64,000 nucleotides of DNA from Streptomyces sp. CB00316 (GTDB taxonomy: Bacteria > Actinomycetota > Actinomycetes > Streptomycetales > Streptomycetaceae). The stretch lies in contig NZ_LIXI01000002.1 of NCBI RefSeq assembly GCF_001905595.1, positions 372,001 to 436,000 of the forward strand. Direction: 5' to 3'. Below are positions 47,142 through 56,490 of this stretch, piece after piece. The notes under the pieces were generated by a model. It was not told the DNA's origin. It did not search any database and saw nothing but the letters and a program-made list of their open reading frames with translations. The position numbers and the translations under genes are program-made. Each line of letters begins with the position of its first letter. Position 1 is the stretch's first letter.

Positions 47142-47431
47142 CGCATGCTCCTTGAAGAGGTTCGGAGAGGAACTGACACCCCGAGAAAAGCGCACTCCTG
47201 GCGCGAAAGCGCTCCTCGTTGACGACCCCGATACGCCTCTGACCGCTTTCCTGACGGCATCCATACGGCGCAGTGATCTGGGTCATGCCCATGGCCGGCC
47301 CCAGCCCGCTCCCCATCAGCCCGAGCGCGAGCGGGGTTGACGCGGCTCTGATGCCTGCGATGCCCGGCTGTTGAGCTCCTGACTGCGGAAGGCCGCATCA
47401 CAGCGCTGTGCGACTACGCGACTACGTCCGC

Positions 47432-47470
47432 GCACCGAGCACCGAGCACCGAGCACCGAGCACCGAGCAC
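47432..47470. repeat. 7-bp tandem repeat, 5.6 copies of GCACCGA
   Basis: Perfect GCACCGA units in tandem, a likely slippage-prone microsatellite between divergent genes. Just before the short tRNA-end match. Confidence 0.9.
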
Positions 47471-47478
47471 GCTCGAGT

Positions 47479-47497
47479 GTTCTCGTCACCCGCTCCA
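47479..47497 (+). repeat. Short tRNA-Gly 3'-end match, copy I
   Basis: GTTCTCGTCACCCGCTCCA, the last 19 nt of the copy C/E sequence apart from one position. No anticodon loop, flank block or hairpin. Either a worn-down copy or the break point of an old integration. Confidence 0.5.
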
Positions 47498-47598
47498 CGA
47501 CTGACGGCCCGCCCCGCGATTGGTCGCAGGGCGCTGTGCCCTGAGAACCGCCAGCTAGGCTCCTTGGCGAATCATCGCTACCGAACGGGGGCCGCGGA

Positions 47599-48141
47599 AT
47601 GAGCGGGACGGTCAAGGCAGTCAGCAGCAACAGCGAGTACTCGTTCACCAAAACCAACCGGGCCGGCATCATGTTGCTCGCCGGACTCGGCGTGGAGGGA
47701 GACGTACACGCCGGCGCCACGGTCAAGCACCGCTCGCGTGTCGCGCAGGACCCCACCCAGCCGAACCTGCGCCAGGTCCACCTCATCCACGAGGAACTCT
47801 TCACCGAAGTCGGCGAGGAGGGGTTCGACGTGGCGCCCGGCGACCTCGGCGAGAACATCACCACCAGCGGCATCGACCTGCTCGGCCTGCCCGTCGGGAC
47901 CCTGCTGTGCATCGGCGACGAGGCGATCGTGGAGGTCACCGGACTGCGTAATCCCTGCCTGCAGATCGACAACTTCCAGGACGGACTGCTGAAGAAGGTC
48001 GTCGGTCGTGACGAGGCCGGGAACATCGTGCGCAAGGCGGGAATCATGAGCGTCGTCCAGGCGGCCGGCGTAGTACGTCCCGGCGACACGATCACGGTGA
48101 AGCTCCCGGACGAGCCGCATCGGCCCCTCGACCGGGTCTGA
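47599..48141 (+). CDS. MOSC-domain protein
   Basis: 180 aa. MOSC fold with GLGVEGDVHAGATVKHRSR and LHPGDLGENITT-like segment (VAPGDLGENITTSGIDL). Lacks the Cys that binds the molybdenum cofactor in MOCO sulfurases in the expected spot, though NPCLQID near residue 120 holds a Cys. Members act in molybdenum cofactor sulfuration or sulfur transfer; this small stand-alone type is not functionally assigned. Convergent with the PA14/FnIII gene. Confidence 0.85.
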   Translation: MSGTVKAVSSNSEYSFTKTNRAGIMLLAGLGVEGDVHAGATVKHRSRVAQDPTQPNLRQVHLIHEELFTEVGEEGFDVAPGDLGENITTSGIDLLGLPVGTLLCIGDEAIVEVTGLRNPCLQIDNFQDGLLKKVVGRDEAGNIVRKAGIMSVVQAAGVVRPGDTITVKLPDEPHRPLDRV

Positions 48142-48247
48142 CCTCCTTCGCGCGCAGGCCGTGACGAGTCGGGGTCTTGTGGCTGTGAACACCACAAGAG
48201 GAGCTCGCGCCGCGCTGGGAAGCACGCTGCGAGTTCGTCGGCCGGCA

Positions 48248-48285
48248 TGAGGAGGGGACCGAAACCTTCTTCGGTCCCCTCCTCA
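48248..48285. terminator. Bidirectional terminator between MOSC and PA14/FnIII genes
   Basis: Perfect 16-bp stem TGAGGAGGGGACCGAA/TTCGGTCCCCTCCTCA with a 6-nt loop, between the two convergent stops. Confidence 0.85.
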
Positions 48286-48299
48286 AGTCCCCCGTCCGG

Positions 48300-50711
48300 T
48301 CAGAGCCAGGAGTCCCAGATGCCGTACGCCGTCGATCGCGTCACGGCCTCGGCGCCCGAGGCGTCGAGCCGTACGACGCGGTAGTAGTACAGGCCGAGCA
48401 GGTCCTCGTGCACCGTGGTGTCCATGGAGAACGGGGCGTCACCCATCGTGCCCTCCGCCAGGGAGACGTAGGTGGCGGTGACCGGGTCCCAGCGCTCCAC
48501 GCGGTAGCTCGCGAACCGGGAGCAGTCCCCGAGTCCGGAGCTCTCGGAGCAGCCGACGTACAGCTTGGGATACTGGCCCTCACGGACCTCGGTCTCCGTC
48601 CAGCCCGGGGGCCGGGTGTCGGGCAGGGTGACCGAGACCTCGGCGGGGTGGAGGACCTCGATCGGCTCGTCGTCGTGCATGAGCCGGTCGTCCGTGGCCG
48701 CCACCTTGTAGACGTGGGTGGCGCCGTCGGCGACCGTCGGGCAGAGGATCTCGGTACTGGCCAGCGAACTGCCGGACCAGCAGTTCTCCTTCCAGACCGT
48801 CTCACCGCTGTCCGGATCGGTGACGCCCTGCCATACGTGGTAGCCGCGGACGTCGGCATCGGCGGGCGGCGTCCAGGTCAGCCGGACGCCGAGCGGGACG
48901 CGTTCCGCGGTCAGGTCCTGAACCGGGGCGGGACGCTCGGTGTCCGGGGTGGTCTCCGTGGCGGGCGGGCCGGCCTGCGACACATGCCCGTACCGGTCGG
49001 TCGTCACGACTCGGTACTCGTACGTCGTCTCCGACCTGCCCTGGACGTCCCAGCAGGTGCCGTTGACCTGCTTGCGGGCGGACAGGGGAGCATCGTCGCC
49101 CGCCCAGGTCCAGTACGTGTCCGGGTCAGCCAGCGGCTGGTCCACCGAGGTGAACGGCTTGCACCTGTCCACGATGTCGGTCTCGCCGGTCGCGGTGTCG
49201 GTCCGGATGATCTTGTACGTGGGGAGGGGCCGTTCGTCGACGGTCCACGGGTCGACGCTGCTCCACCCGACCATCACACCCTCGTCGAACCTGTTGGCGG
49301 TGGTCTTGAACGCGGGGATCGCCTCCGGCCGGTCGGCCATCTTCAGTGTGATCTCCACCGGCGCGGCGGCATTGCCCTCGGCGTCCACCGAGCGCACCGC
49401 GTACCGGTAACTGTCGGCGACGGCGGCCGACTGGCGCGGCACCACATCGGTCCGGGTGCCGGGGCTCCCCGCCGAGCGGGCGTCGGTGTAGCCGCCGGTC
49501 GCCGGGTCGTACTGGAGGACCTGGTACGAGGCGGCCTCTGCGACAGGCGACCACACCAGATGCGGAACGCCCGACCGGTACTCGGCGCGGAGCCCCGTGA
49601 CGGCGTCGGGCGGGGTCAGGTCGGAGGTGGTGAACGTCCTGGCGGCCGAGTACGCCGACCAGTTCCCGGCGGCGTCCCGGGCCCGGCCCCGGTAGGTGAC
49701 CTTGCTGCCGTCCGCCCGGTGGCCGGTGTCGCAGATCGCGCCCTTGGTGCCGGAGTAGATGGTGCTCCAGCGCTTCGTGGTGGCGTCGAGCCGCTGCATC
49801 TCGTACCGGGCGATGTCGGCGGCGTTCTTCGCGGTGGTGACCAGTTCCGGCGCCGCGAAGGGCTGGCCGGACGGGCAGGCGTCCCATTCGACGAAGGGCG
49901 CGGCGGGCGGCGTCCTGTCGACGGTGGTGACGAGCTGGTCGGAGCTGCCGCCGGAGACGTTGCCCGCCTTGTCGACGGCCCGCACCTCGTAGTAGTAGGC
50001 CGCGCCGGTCCTGGGCAGCGCGCCGTCGGTGTACGACGTGGCGGTGGTCGTCGCGAGCTGCTTGCTTCCGTACGACGAGCCCTTCAGCCGCCGGTAGACC
50101 CGGTAGTTCGCCAGGTCCATCTCCCTGTTCCTGGTCCAGGTGAGCTTGGCCGCGCCGGTGGCGGGGTTGTAGGAAACGGCCGCGCCCGTCGGGGCGAGGG
50201 GCTTGACCTTGTCGTAGGCGGCGGAGGTGCGCGGCGTGTAGGTGAACCTGACGTTCGCGGGGCCCGTCCAGTTGACGAAGTCGAAGCGGAGCGTGTGCTT
50301 GCCCTTGGGGATCGTCACGTTGACCGTCTTCCTGACGGTGGCGGAGACGTTCTTCCACAGGTTGACCTTGCGGACGCCGTCGAGGTAGACCCGCATGCCG
50401 TCCTGACCGGAGGCCGTGAACGTGAAGGGGCCGCCGGAGCCGAAGTCGCGCGTCACCGACCAGCGCACGCCGAAGTCGTCGGCCGGCACGCCGGAGACGG
50501 GCGCGCCCGTGCCCCAGTTCTGGTCGATCGCGGAATCGCAGTCCGTCTTCTTCGGCGTGCCCGCGAACGTCGTGTTCGCGAAGAACTGCCGCTTGAAGAC
50601 GGGGGAAGTACAGTTCACCGCCGCGGAGGCGGGTACGGCGGTGGCATAGAGCATTCCGCCTGCCGTGGCCAGAACCAAGGCGGAGGCGGTCATGCGTCTG
50701 GCTGGGTTCAT
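48300..50711 (-). CDS. Secreted protein with PA14-like and fibronectin type III domains
   Basis: 803 aa. Signal peptide MTASALVLATAGGMLYATAVPASAA. Residues 35-165 are PA14-like (FFANTTFAGTP, FTFTASGQDGMRVYLDG, HTLRFDFVNWTGPANVRFTY). Then about five FnIII modules (PLAPTGAAVSYNPATGAAKLTW, PDAVTGLRAEYRSGVPHLVWSP, PAPVQDLTAERVPLGVRLTW). No catalytic domain recognised. It is probably a carbohydrate- or surface-binding extracellular protein. Start ATG 50711 follows GAAGGAC. Confidence 0.82.
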   Translation of the reverse strand: MNPARRMTASALVLATAGGMLYATAVPASAAVNCTSPVFKRQFFANTTFAGTPKKTDCDSAIDQNWGTGAPVSGVPADDFGVRWSVTRDFGSGGPFTFTASGQDGMRVYLDGVRKVNLWKNVSATVRKTVNVTIPKGKHTLRFDFVNWTGPANVRFTYTPRTSAAYDKVKPLAPTGAAVSYNPATGAAKLTWTRNREMDLANYRVYRRLKGSSYGSKQLATTTATSYTDGALPRTGAAYYYEVRAVDKAGNVSGGSSDQLVTTVDRTPPAAPFVEWDACPSGQPFAAPELVTTAKNAADIARYEMQRLDATTKRWSTIYSGTKGAICDTGHRADGSKVTYRGRARDAAGNWSAYSAARTFTTSDLTPPDAVTGLRAEYRSGVPHLVWSPVAEAASYQVLQYDPATGGYTDARSAGSPGTRTDVVPRQSAAVADSYRYAVRSVDAEGNAAAPVEITLKMADRPEAIPAFKTTANRFDEGVMVGWSSVDPWTVDERPLPTYKIIRTDTATGETDIVDRCKPFTSVDQPLADPDTYWTWAGDDAPLSARKQVNGTCWDVQGRSETTYEYRVVTTDRYGHVSQAGPPATETTPDTERPAPVQDLTAERVPLGVRLTWTPPADADVRGYHVWQGVTDPDSGETVWKENCWSGSSLASTEILCPTVADGATHVYKVAATDDRLMHDDEPIEVLHPAEVSVTLPDTRPPGWTETEVREGQYPKLYVGCSESSGLGDCSRFASYRVERWDPVTATYVSLAEGTMGDAPFSMDTTVHEDLLGLYYYRVVRLDASGAEAVTRSTAYGIWDSWL

Positions 50712-51214
50712 CAAGTCCTTCAGTCCTGTTCGGCGGCCGATGTCGATCAGACGTCGCCGAACAAGACGGACAAGAGGTTCGGTTGGTTGTACGGACCTCG
50801 TCCTCGGAGCGGTGAACGGCGGTGGCGACGAGTACGGCCGGGTGATCGCCAAGTGCCGCCCATTCGGGAGGGGGCCGACCGCACCGCCCGTCTCTTCCCG
50901 CTGTTCGACCTGCCGGATCGCCTGGGTGCAGAACTCGGCCTCGACGCTGCGACCGGCTCGCGGAGGAGACCACGGTCGACGGGAGGGGGATGACCGACGA
51001 CGACCTTCCGGCCGCACCGTAGGAACGCGCACCCCTCCTCGTCCGGAGATCTCTGCGGAGGACTGCTCCGCGTGGTCGTGATCCAGCGCCACGGCGCCGA
51101 CCGGCTGTGCTGTCCGGGTGCTCCCGCGCATTGCGACGAATGCGCCGTGCCGTTCGGGTGACACCCCTTCGCGCCGCCCGCACCCGGCGTCCGCCGAGGT
51201 CCATACCTGACTTC
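50712..51214. other. Gene-free divergent region
   Basis: About 500 bp between the PA14/FnIII gene and the carboxypeptidase gene, holding both promoters. No supported gene, repeat or operator seen. Confidence 0.4.
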
Positions 51215-52867
51215 ATGGACATGAAACCGCAGAGACGAACAGTGCGTATCGCCATGCGAGCGGAGAGATCCGGACCCTTTCGGCGGCGCGTTGTCGCAGG
51301 ATGCTGTGCCCTGTTGCTCCTGGCCCTGGCGTCGGGCGAGGCGGCCCAGGCGGTCTCGTCGCGCGACGGTGGTTCCGGCCGGCTCGACCCGCGGATCACG
51401 GAGATCATGCGGAAGCCGGACTACCCCAACGCCCAGTGGGGCCTGCTCCAGCAGGATCCGGACAGCGGGCGGGTCGTCCACAGCCGGTTCGCCGATCAGT
51501 TCTTCATCCCCGGGTCCGTCGCCAAGCTGTTCGGCACCTCCGGGGCGTGGGACACCCTCGGCGGCGACCACCGCTTCAGGACGCCGGTCTACGCGGTCGG
51601 CGAGCGGCGTGGAAGTACGTTGGACGGCGATCTGGGCCTTGTCGCTCAGGGCGACCTCACCCTGGGCGGCAGGACCCGCCCCGACGGCACGGTCGACTAC
51701 ACCGACCTCGACCACACGTACGCCAATGACTTCCCCGGCGCCACGCTCACTCCGCAGGACCCCCTCGCCGGGATCGACCAGCTTGCCCAGCAGGTGCGGC
51801 GTTCCGGCATCACGCGCGTGGAAGGGGACGTGGTCGTCGACGACCGGCTTTTCCAGCCCGAGCCGGTCTTCGTCCCGACCCCGACCCCACTGATCATCAA
51901 CGACAATCTCATCGACCTGCTGACCACCCCCGGCGCCCGCCCCGGCGCGCCCGCGGAGCTGGACTGGCGGCCGAAGGTCGCCCCGTACCGCGTCACGTCG
52001 ACCGTGCGGACGGTGGCGGCGGGTCAGCCGACCGACATCGAGGTCACGACCTCCGACAACGGCACCCGGATCCAGCTGTCCGGCACCATCGCGGCCGACT
52101 CCGAGCCGGCTCTGAAGGTGTCGCCCATCGCCGACCCGGCGGCCTTCGGACGCACCGCGCTGATCGAGGCGCTGGGACGGGCCGGGGTGGCGGTGACCGC
52201 GCACCCGACCGGCGCCAACCCGGTCGGCCGGCTCCCCGGCTCGTACGAGGGCCGGCCGCGCGTGGCTCTGTACACCTCGCCGCCGTACGCCCAGTACGCC
52301 AAGCTCATCTTCAAGGTCAGCCACAACCTGGGCGGCAACCTCACCCTCTGCTTGATGGCGGTCGCGGCCGGCGGCAAGGACTGCATGGACGGCTTCCCGG
52401 TGCTCGCCGACTTCCTGGAACGCGCGGGGGTCGACCGCAAGCAGGTCCAACTCCTGGACGGCCGTGGCGGAAACCCCGTCGACCGGACCACGCCCAGGGC
52501 GGTGGTGCAGTTGCTCAGCCACTGGCATCGCACGCCCGAGGCGGCGGTCTTCCGGAACGCGCTGCCCATCCTGGGCGTCGACGGCCTGCTGGCCGACAAC
52601 TGCACCGACTGCCCCGCGCGTGGAAAGGTGTTCGCCAAGACCGGTGCCGCCGTGGGGCTGGACGCGCTCAACAACCGCCTGGCTGTCGGCGCCATCACCA
52701 TCGCCGGCTACCTGGACAAGGGCAACGGCCGCTTCGACGTCTTCTTCGCCGGCGTGAACGGCGCCTCCACCCCGACCACCGATGTCAACGGCGTGCTGGA
52801 CATCGCCGACGACCTCGCCATGATCTCCGCGTACTTGCAGGAGGAAGCGGCGCGGCGAGAGCACTGA
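51215..52867 (+). CDS. dacB: PBP4-type D-alanyl-D-alanine carboxypeptidase (DacB family)
   Basis: 550 aa. Signal or anchor segment RRVVAGCCALLLLALASGEAAQA. Peptidase S13 motifs: SVAK (SxxK with the nucleophile Ser, in FIPGSVAKLFG), SHN (VSHNLGGNLTL) and KTG (VFAKTGAAVG). It trims the peptidoglycan stem peptide outside the membrane. The start is uncertain among ATGs at 51215, 51221 and 51254; none has a good ribosome binding site. Divergent from the PA14/FnIII gene. Confidence 0.85.
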   Translation: MDMKPQRRTVRIAMRAERSGPFRRRVVAGCCALLLLALASGEAAQAVSSRDGGSGRLDPRITEIMRKPDYPNAQWGLLQQDPDSGRVVHSRFADQFFIPGSVAKLFGTSGAWDTLGGDHRFRTPVYAVGERRGSTLDGDLGLVAQGDLTLGGRTRPDGTVDYTDLDHTYANDFPGATLTPQDPLAGIDQLAQQVRRSGITRVEGDVVVDDRLFQPEPVFVPTPTPLIINDNLIDLLTTPGARPGAPAELDWRPKVAPYRVTSTVRTVAAGQPTDIEVTTSDNGTRIQLSGTIAADSEPALKVSPIADPAAFGRTALIEALGRAGVAVTAHPTGANPVGRLPGSYEGRPRVALYTSPPYAQYAKLIFKVSHNLGGNLTLCLMAVAAGGKDCMDGFPVLADFLERAGVDRKQVQLLDGRGGNPVDRTTPRAVVQLLSHWHRTPEAAVFRNALPILGVDGLLADNCTDCPARGKVFAKTGAAVGLDALNNRLAVGAITIAGYLDKGNGRFDVFFAGVNGASTPTTDVNGVLDIADDLAMISAYLQEEAARREH

Positions 52868-52925
52868 GGGCGGTCGGAGCGTTCGCAGCGCTCAGGGCTT
52901 CCGGAGGTCCTGTTGTCCCGCATAC

Positions 52926-53075
52926 GTGTACTCGCCGGTGGCCGTGACCCGTACGGGGGGCGACCCGTTCGAGATCACCGGCAAGGACACCAAGGGCGTG
53001 GTCGACCCCGGGAACGGCTTCGGCGCGTGGAACCTCTCGTGGGCCGAGTGGCAGCAGCGGAGCGCTCTGCGCTGA
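52926..53075 (+). pseudogene. Possible 3' remnant of a secreted-protein gene
   Basis: 49 codons in good codon bias: VYSPVAVTRTGGDPFEITGK and ending WNLSWAEWQQRSALR before TGA. No ribosome binding site and no start of a full domain. It looks like the end of a larger gene left after a deletion. The family is not recognised. Confidence 0.35.
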
Positions 53076-53149
53076 GCGGTGGTGGTCGGGCGCGGGCGTC
53101 AGGGGCTGAGCGTCAGGGGCTGGTGGGCAGGGCTGATGGGCAGGGCTGA

Positions 53150-54667
53150 TCAGGGAGGCGCGTCACCCCGCTCCGCCGTCGTGTCGAGGAGTTCCCGCAG
53201 GTCCTTGAGCCGGTCCAGGCCCTTCACGGCGCGGGCCGTGCGGTGGTTGGCGGCGAGGCGGGTGCGGTGGCGGTGGAGGAAGGACCAGTAGCCGGTGGTG
53301 TAAGGGCAGGCCTCCTCGCCGGTGCGGTGGTCGGGGCGGTAGGCGCAGGGGGCGCAGAAGTCGCTCATGCGGTGGATGTACGCGCCGCCCGAGGTGTACG
53401 GCTTGGTCGTCATCCGGCCGCCGTCGGCGTACTGGGACATGCCGACCACGTTCGGGAGCATCACCCAGTCGTAACCGTCCACGAAGCAGCGGTGGAACCA
53501 GTCGGTGACGGCCGCCGGGTCCCAGCCGTCCTGGAGGGCGCGGCTGCCGAGCACCATCAGGCGGGGGATGTGGTGGGTCCAGCCGGTGTCCCGTACCTGG
53601 GCGAGGACCGTGGACAGGCAGTTGGCCGTGACCGCGTCGGCGTCCAGGTCGAGGAACCAGTCCGGCAGCGGGGCCGTGTGGCGCAGGGCGTTGCGGTGGC
53701 GGTACTCCTCGCCGAAGTGCCAGTACAGGTGCCAGACGTACTCGCGCCAGCCCGCGATCTGGCGGACGAATCCCTCGACGCTGTTGAGGGGCGCGTCACC
53801 GGAGCGGTACGCCTGCTCGGCGAGCTCCACGCACTCCGCCGGGTCCAGAAGGCCGAGGTTCAGGGGTACGGAGAGGAGGCTGTGGCTCATCACCGGGTCG
53901 GCCGCCAGCATCGCGTCCTCGTGGCGGCCGAAACCGGCCAGGCGGTGGGCGACGAAGTGCCGCAGCGCGGAGCGGGCCTCGCGCCGGGTGGCGGGGAAGC
54001 GCCTCGGGCCGTCCCGGCCGACGAAGGAGACGTCGCCGTCGCGCTCCCATCGGTCGAGGTCGCGGCGGACCTCCTCGTCGATGTCGTCCTCGCTCGGACT
54101 CCAGGGGCGCCGGACGCCGAGGGTGTCCTGTCCTCGGGGCGGGGGTTCGCGGTTGTCGTGGTCCAGGTTCCACCGTCCGCCGGCCGGGTTGTCGCCGTCC
54201 ATCAGCAGGTCGTGCCGCTCGCGCACCCAGTGGTAGAAGCCTTCCAGCCGGAGGGACCGCCCGCTGCTCTTCCCCGCCCACTCGGCGAAGTCGTCGTGGT
54301 TCACCAGGAAGCCCTTCGCGGGGAGTACCTCCACGCCCTCCAGCCCGCCCACGAAGTCCAGCGCCCGGCGGGAGGTGGGGTGGCGGACCGTCAGGGGGCC
54401 CGCCACCGCGTGTCCGAGCGCCTGCTCCAGGCCTTCCGTGTAGGTCTCGGCCCGGACATAGGTGACCCGGTCGCCGAGCTCGGCGGCGCGGTGGCGCATC
54501 GCCGAGAGGATCAGGTGCGCCTTCGCGCGGTGGAAGCGGCGCCGGCGCAGCACCGAGCGCGCCTCGATCATGATCACCGGGGCCCGGTCGTCCGGGCCGC
54601 CGTGGCGCGGGTCGAGGAAGTGCGGGCCCAGCTGGTCCCCGAACAGCCAATGGGGGCGTGATGCCAT
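53150..54667 (-). CDS. FeS-type bacterial cryptochrome/photolyase
   Basis: 505 aa. Begins RPHWLFGDQLGPHF, the FeS-BCP/PhrB-type N-terminus. C-terminal FAD-binding helical domain includes EGFVRQIAGWREYVWHLYWH and LMVLGSRALQDGWDP. Four Cys for [4Fe-4S] are present: ANCLSTV, FCAPC and EACPY. These act as (6-4) photolyases or light sensors. Divergent from the spore-photolyase-family gene across heptad repeats. Confidence 0.88.
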   Translation of the reverse strand: MASRPHWLFGDQLGPHFLDPRHGGPDDRAPVIMIEARSVLRRRRFHRAKAHLILSAMRHRAAELGDRVTYVRAETYTEGLEQALGHAVAGPLTVRHPTSRRALDFVGGLEGVEVLPAKGFLVNHDDFAEWAGKSSGRSLRLEGFYHWVRERHDLLMDGDNPAGGRWNLDHDNREPPPRGQDTLGVRRPWSPSEDDIDEEVRRDLDRWERDGDVSFVGRDGPRRFPATRREARSALRHFVAHRLAGFGRHEDAMLAADPVMSHSLLSVPLNLGLLDPAECVELAEQAYRSGDAPLNSVEGFVRQIAGWREYVWHLYWHFGEEYRHRNALRHTAPLPDWFLDLDADAVTANCLSTVLAQVRDTGWTHHIPRLMVLGSRALQDGWDPAAVTDWFHRCFVDGYDWVMLPNVVGMSQYADGGRMTTKPYTSGGAYIHRMSDFCAPCAYRPDHRTGEEACPYTTGYWSFLHRHRTRLAANHRTARAVKGLDRLKDLRELLDTTAERGDAPP

Positions 54668-54705
54668 GGGGGTCCTCTGCCTCTCGCATCCGGCTTGCGG
54701 GGTCG

Positions 54706-54758
54706 CGGCTTTCGGCCTTCGGCTTCCGGCTTCCGGGTTCCGACCTTCGGCTTTCGGC
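54706..54758. repeat. Period-7 degenerate repeat between two photolyase genes
   Basis: Seven and a half units around CGGCTTT/CGGCCTT/CGGCTTC. Lies in the 190-bp divergent interval between the FeS-photolyase and SPL-family starts, so unit number may alter promoter spacing. Confidence 0.85.
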
Positions 54759-54857
54759 CCCGTCGATGCTGGCAGTCTCCGCGCGTATGCGTACGGCGAC
54801 ACTCCGTCGCGGGCCCGACGCGTCGTTCCGCCCGGCCACCGCCGTAGGGTCGAGGCC

Positions 54858-56024
54858 GTGAACCGGCCTCCCGAACAGCACGAGCAGCAGGCGCTCTTCG
54901 GCTGGGAGGACGCCGTGCCCGCCCGCCCGGCGGACCCTGGCGGCGGGTTCCGGGACAGTCCGCGGGCCCGGCGGATGCTGAACGTACGGGAGGTCTACGC
55001 GGAGCCCGCCGCGCTCGCCTCCCCGCGCGGCCGGCAGATCCTGGCGAGGCTGCCGGGCGTCCCCGTCACCGAGGTGGCCGGGCACTGGCGCATCCCCTCC
55101 CTCCACGGCAACGACGGCAACATCGCCCGCTGGACCCGGATCAAGTCGGAGACCCTGGTCCTGGGTGTCCGGCAGTCCCTCACCACCCGGCCCAACGGCA
55201 GGTCGGCCGACTGGATCGCCCCCGGCGCCTCCAACGGCTGCGCCATGGCGTGCGCGTACTGCTACGTCCCGCGCCGCAAGGGGTACGCCAACCCGATCAC
55301 CCTGTTCACCAACATCGAGGCGATCACCGCCCACGTACGACGGCATGTACGGGCCCAGGGGCCCAAGCGGGAGCCCAATCAGTGCGACCCGCACGCCTGG
55401 GTGTACGACATCGGCGAGAACGGCGACTGCTCCGTCGACGCCCTGATCTGCGACAACACGGCCGACCTCATCGCCGCGTTCCGCGCACTGCCTTCCGCGA
55501 AGGCCTCGTTCGCCACCAAGTTCGTCAACCCTGATCTGCTCGCGCTGGATCCGCGAGGCCGCACCCGGGTGCGCTTCTCGGTGATGCCCGCCGACGACTC
55601 CCGCCTGCTGGACCTCCGTACCAGCCCGGTCGCGGAGCGCATCGCGGCCGCCGCCGACTTCCTGGACGCGGGGTACGAGGTCCACTTCAACCTGTCGCCC
55701 GTGGTGCTGCGGCCCGGCTGGCAGCGGGACTGGGCCGAGCTGCTGGAGCAGCTGGACGATGTCCTGCCCGGCCGGGTGAAGGCGCAGGCCGCCGCCGAGA
55801 TCATCATGTTGACCCACAACCAGCAGCTCCACGAGGTCAACCTGGGCTGGCACCCGCGGGCGGAGGAAGTTCTGTGGCAGCCGGCCGCGCAGGAGACGAA
55901 GCGCTCGGAGAACGGCGCCCTCAACGTCCGCTACGCCCGCGACATCAAGCGTGACGCCCTCGCCCGGCTGCGGGAGCTGATCGCGGAGCACGCGCCGTGG
56001 CTGCGCGTCCGGTACTCCTTCTGA
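54858..56024 (+). CDS. Spore photoproduct lyase-family radical SAM protein
   Basis: 388 aa from GTG 54858. Radical SAM cluster CAMACAYCYV (CxxxCxxC) at about residues 131-138 sits in the segment IAPGASNGCAMACAYCYVP. EDDSRLLDLR-like and GYEVHFNLSPVVL segments follow. SPL repairs spore photoproduct in Bacillus; actinobacterial relatives are annotated in the same family though Streptomyces spores differ. Presence beside a photolyase suggests UV-damage repair. Confidence 0.85.
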   Translation: MNRPPEQHEQQALFGWEDAVPARPADPGGGFRDSPRARRMLNVREVYAEPAALASPRGRQILARLPGVPVTEVAGHWRIPSLHGNDGNIARWTRIKSETLVLGVRQSLTTRPNGRSADWIAPGASNGCAMACAYCYVPRRKGYANPITLFTNIEAITAHVRRHVRAQGPKREPNQCDPHAWVYDIGENGDCSVDALICDNTADLIAAFRALPSAKASFATKFVNPDLLALDPRGRTRVRFSVMPADDSRLLDLRTSPVAERIAAAADFLDAGYEVHFNLSPVVLRPGWQRDWAELLEQLDDVLPGRVKAQAAAEIIMLTHNQQLHEVNLGWHPRAEEVLWQPAAQETKRSENGALNVRYARDIKRDALARLRELIAEHAPWLRVRYSF

Positions 56025-56051
56025 GACCCGGCCGGACGGCGCCCTCCGTGC

Positions 56052-56264
56052 CTACCGGGCCTTGTCCTCGGCGAGGGTGTGGGCGACCAGGGCGTTGGCG
56101 TGGCCGTGCCCCAGGGCGTGTTCGGTCTTGAGCCAGGTGACCAGTTCGCCGTGCTTGGTGAGCGGGGAGGAGCGGATGAGGTCCTTCCACTCGGCGACCG
56201 GGCGGCCGTACTTCTTCTCGATCGAGGGGAAGTAGCTGGCAGGGCCCTTCACGGCGTCGGTCAT
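56052..56264 (-). CDS. DUF4287-type small protein
   Basis: 70 aa. GPASYFPSIEKKYGRPVAEWKDLI followed by KHGELVTWLKTEHALGHGHANALVAH is the full DUF4287 pattern. Cytoplasmic, no known function; convergent with the SPL-family gene. Confidence 0.82.
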   Translation of the reverse strand: MTDAVKGPASYFPSIEKKYGRPVAEWKDLIRSSPLTKHGELVTWLKTEHALGHGHANALVAHTLAEDKAR

Positions 56265-56490
56265 GGGGTGTCCCGTCTGTCGAGTCGAGGGATGCGGTTG
56301 CTGCTGTGGTGTCCTTATGACGGGCGGCGGGCCGGGAAGTCATCGGATCGACCCGGACCCGACCGTGTGATGCGCCTCACAGGCCTGGGACGAGCTTGTT
56401 CCAGCGGTGTCGCGGAGGCCTAGAGCAGCGAGACGACCGCCGGGCCGAAGGCCGCCACGGCCCTGGTGGAATGCACCGCGAAGACGCCCT

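Larger units (their letters stand above)
47142..47598. other. Divergent intergenic region upstream of kdp, with repeats
   Basis: About 455 bp between the kdp operon and the MOSC gene. It contains a 7-bp tandem repeat and a 19-nt tRNA-end match, listed separately. No KdpE site was recognised. Confidence 0.4.

Noticed and set aside
47432..47470. CRISPR array
   Set aside because: The 7-bp units are directly abutting, with no spacers.
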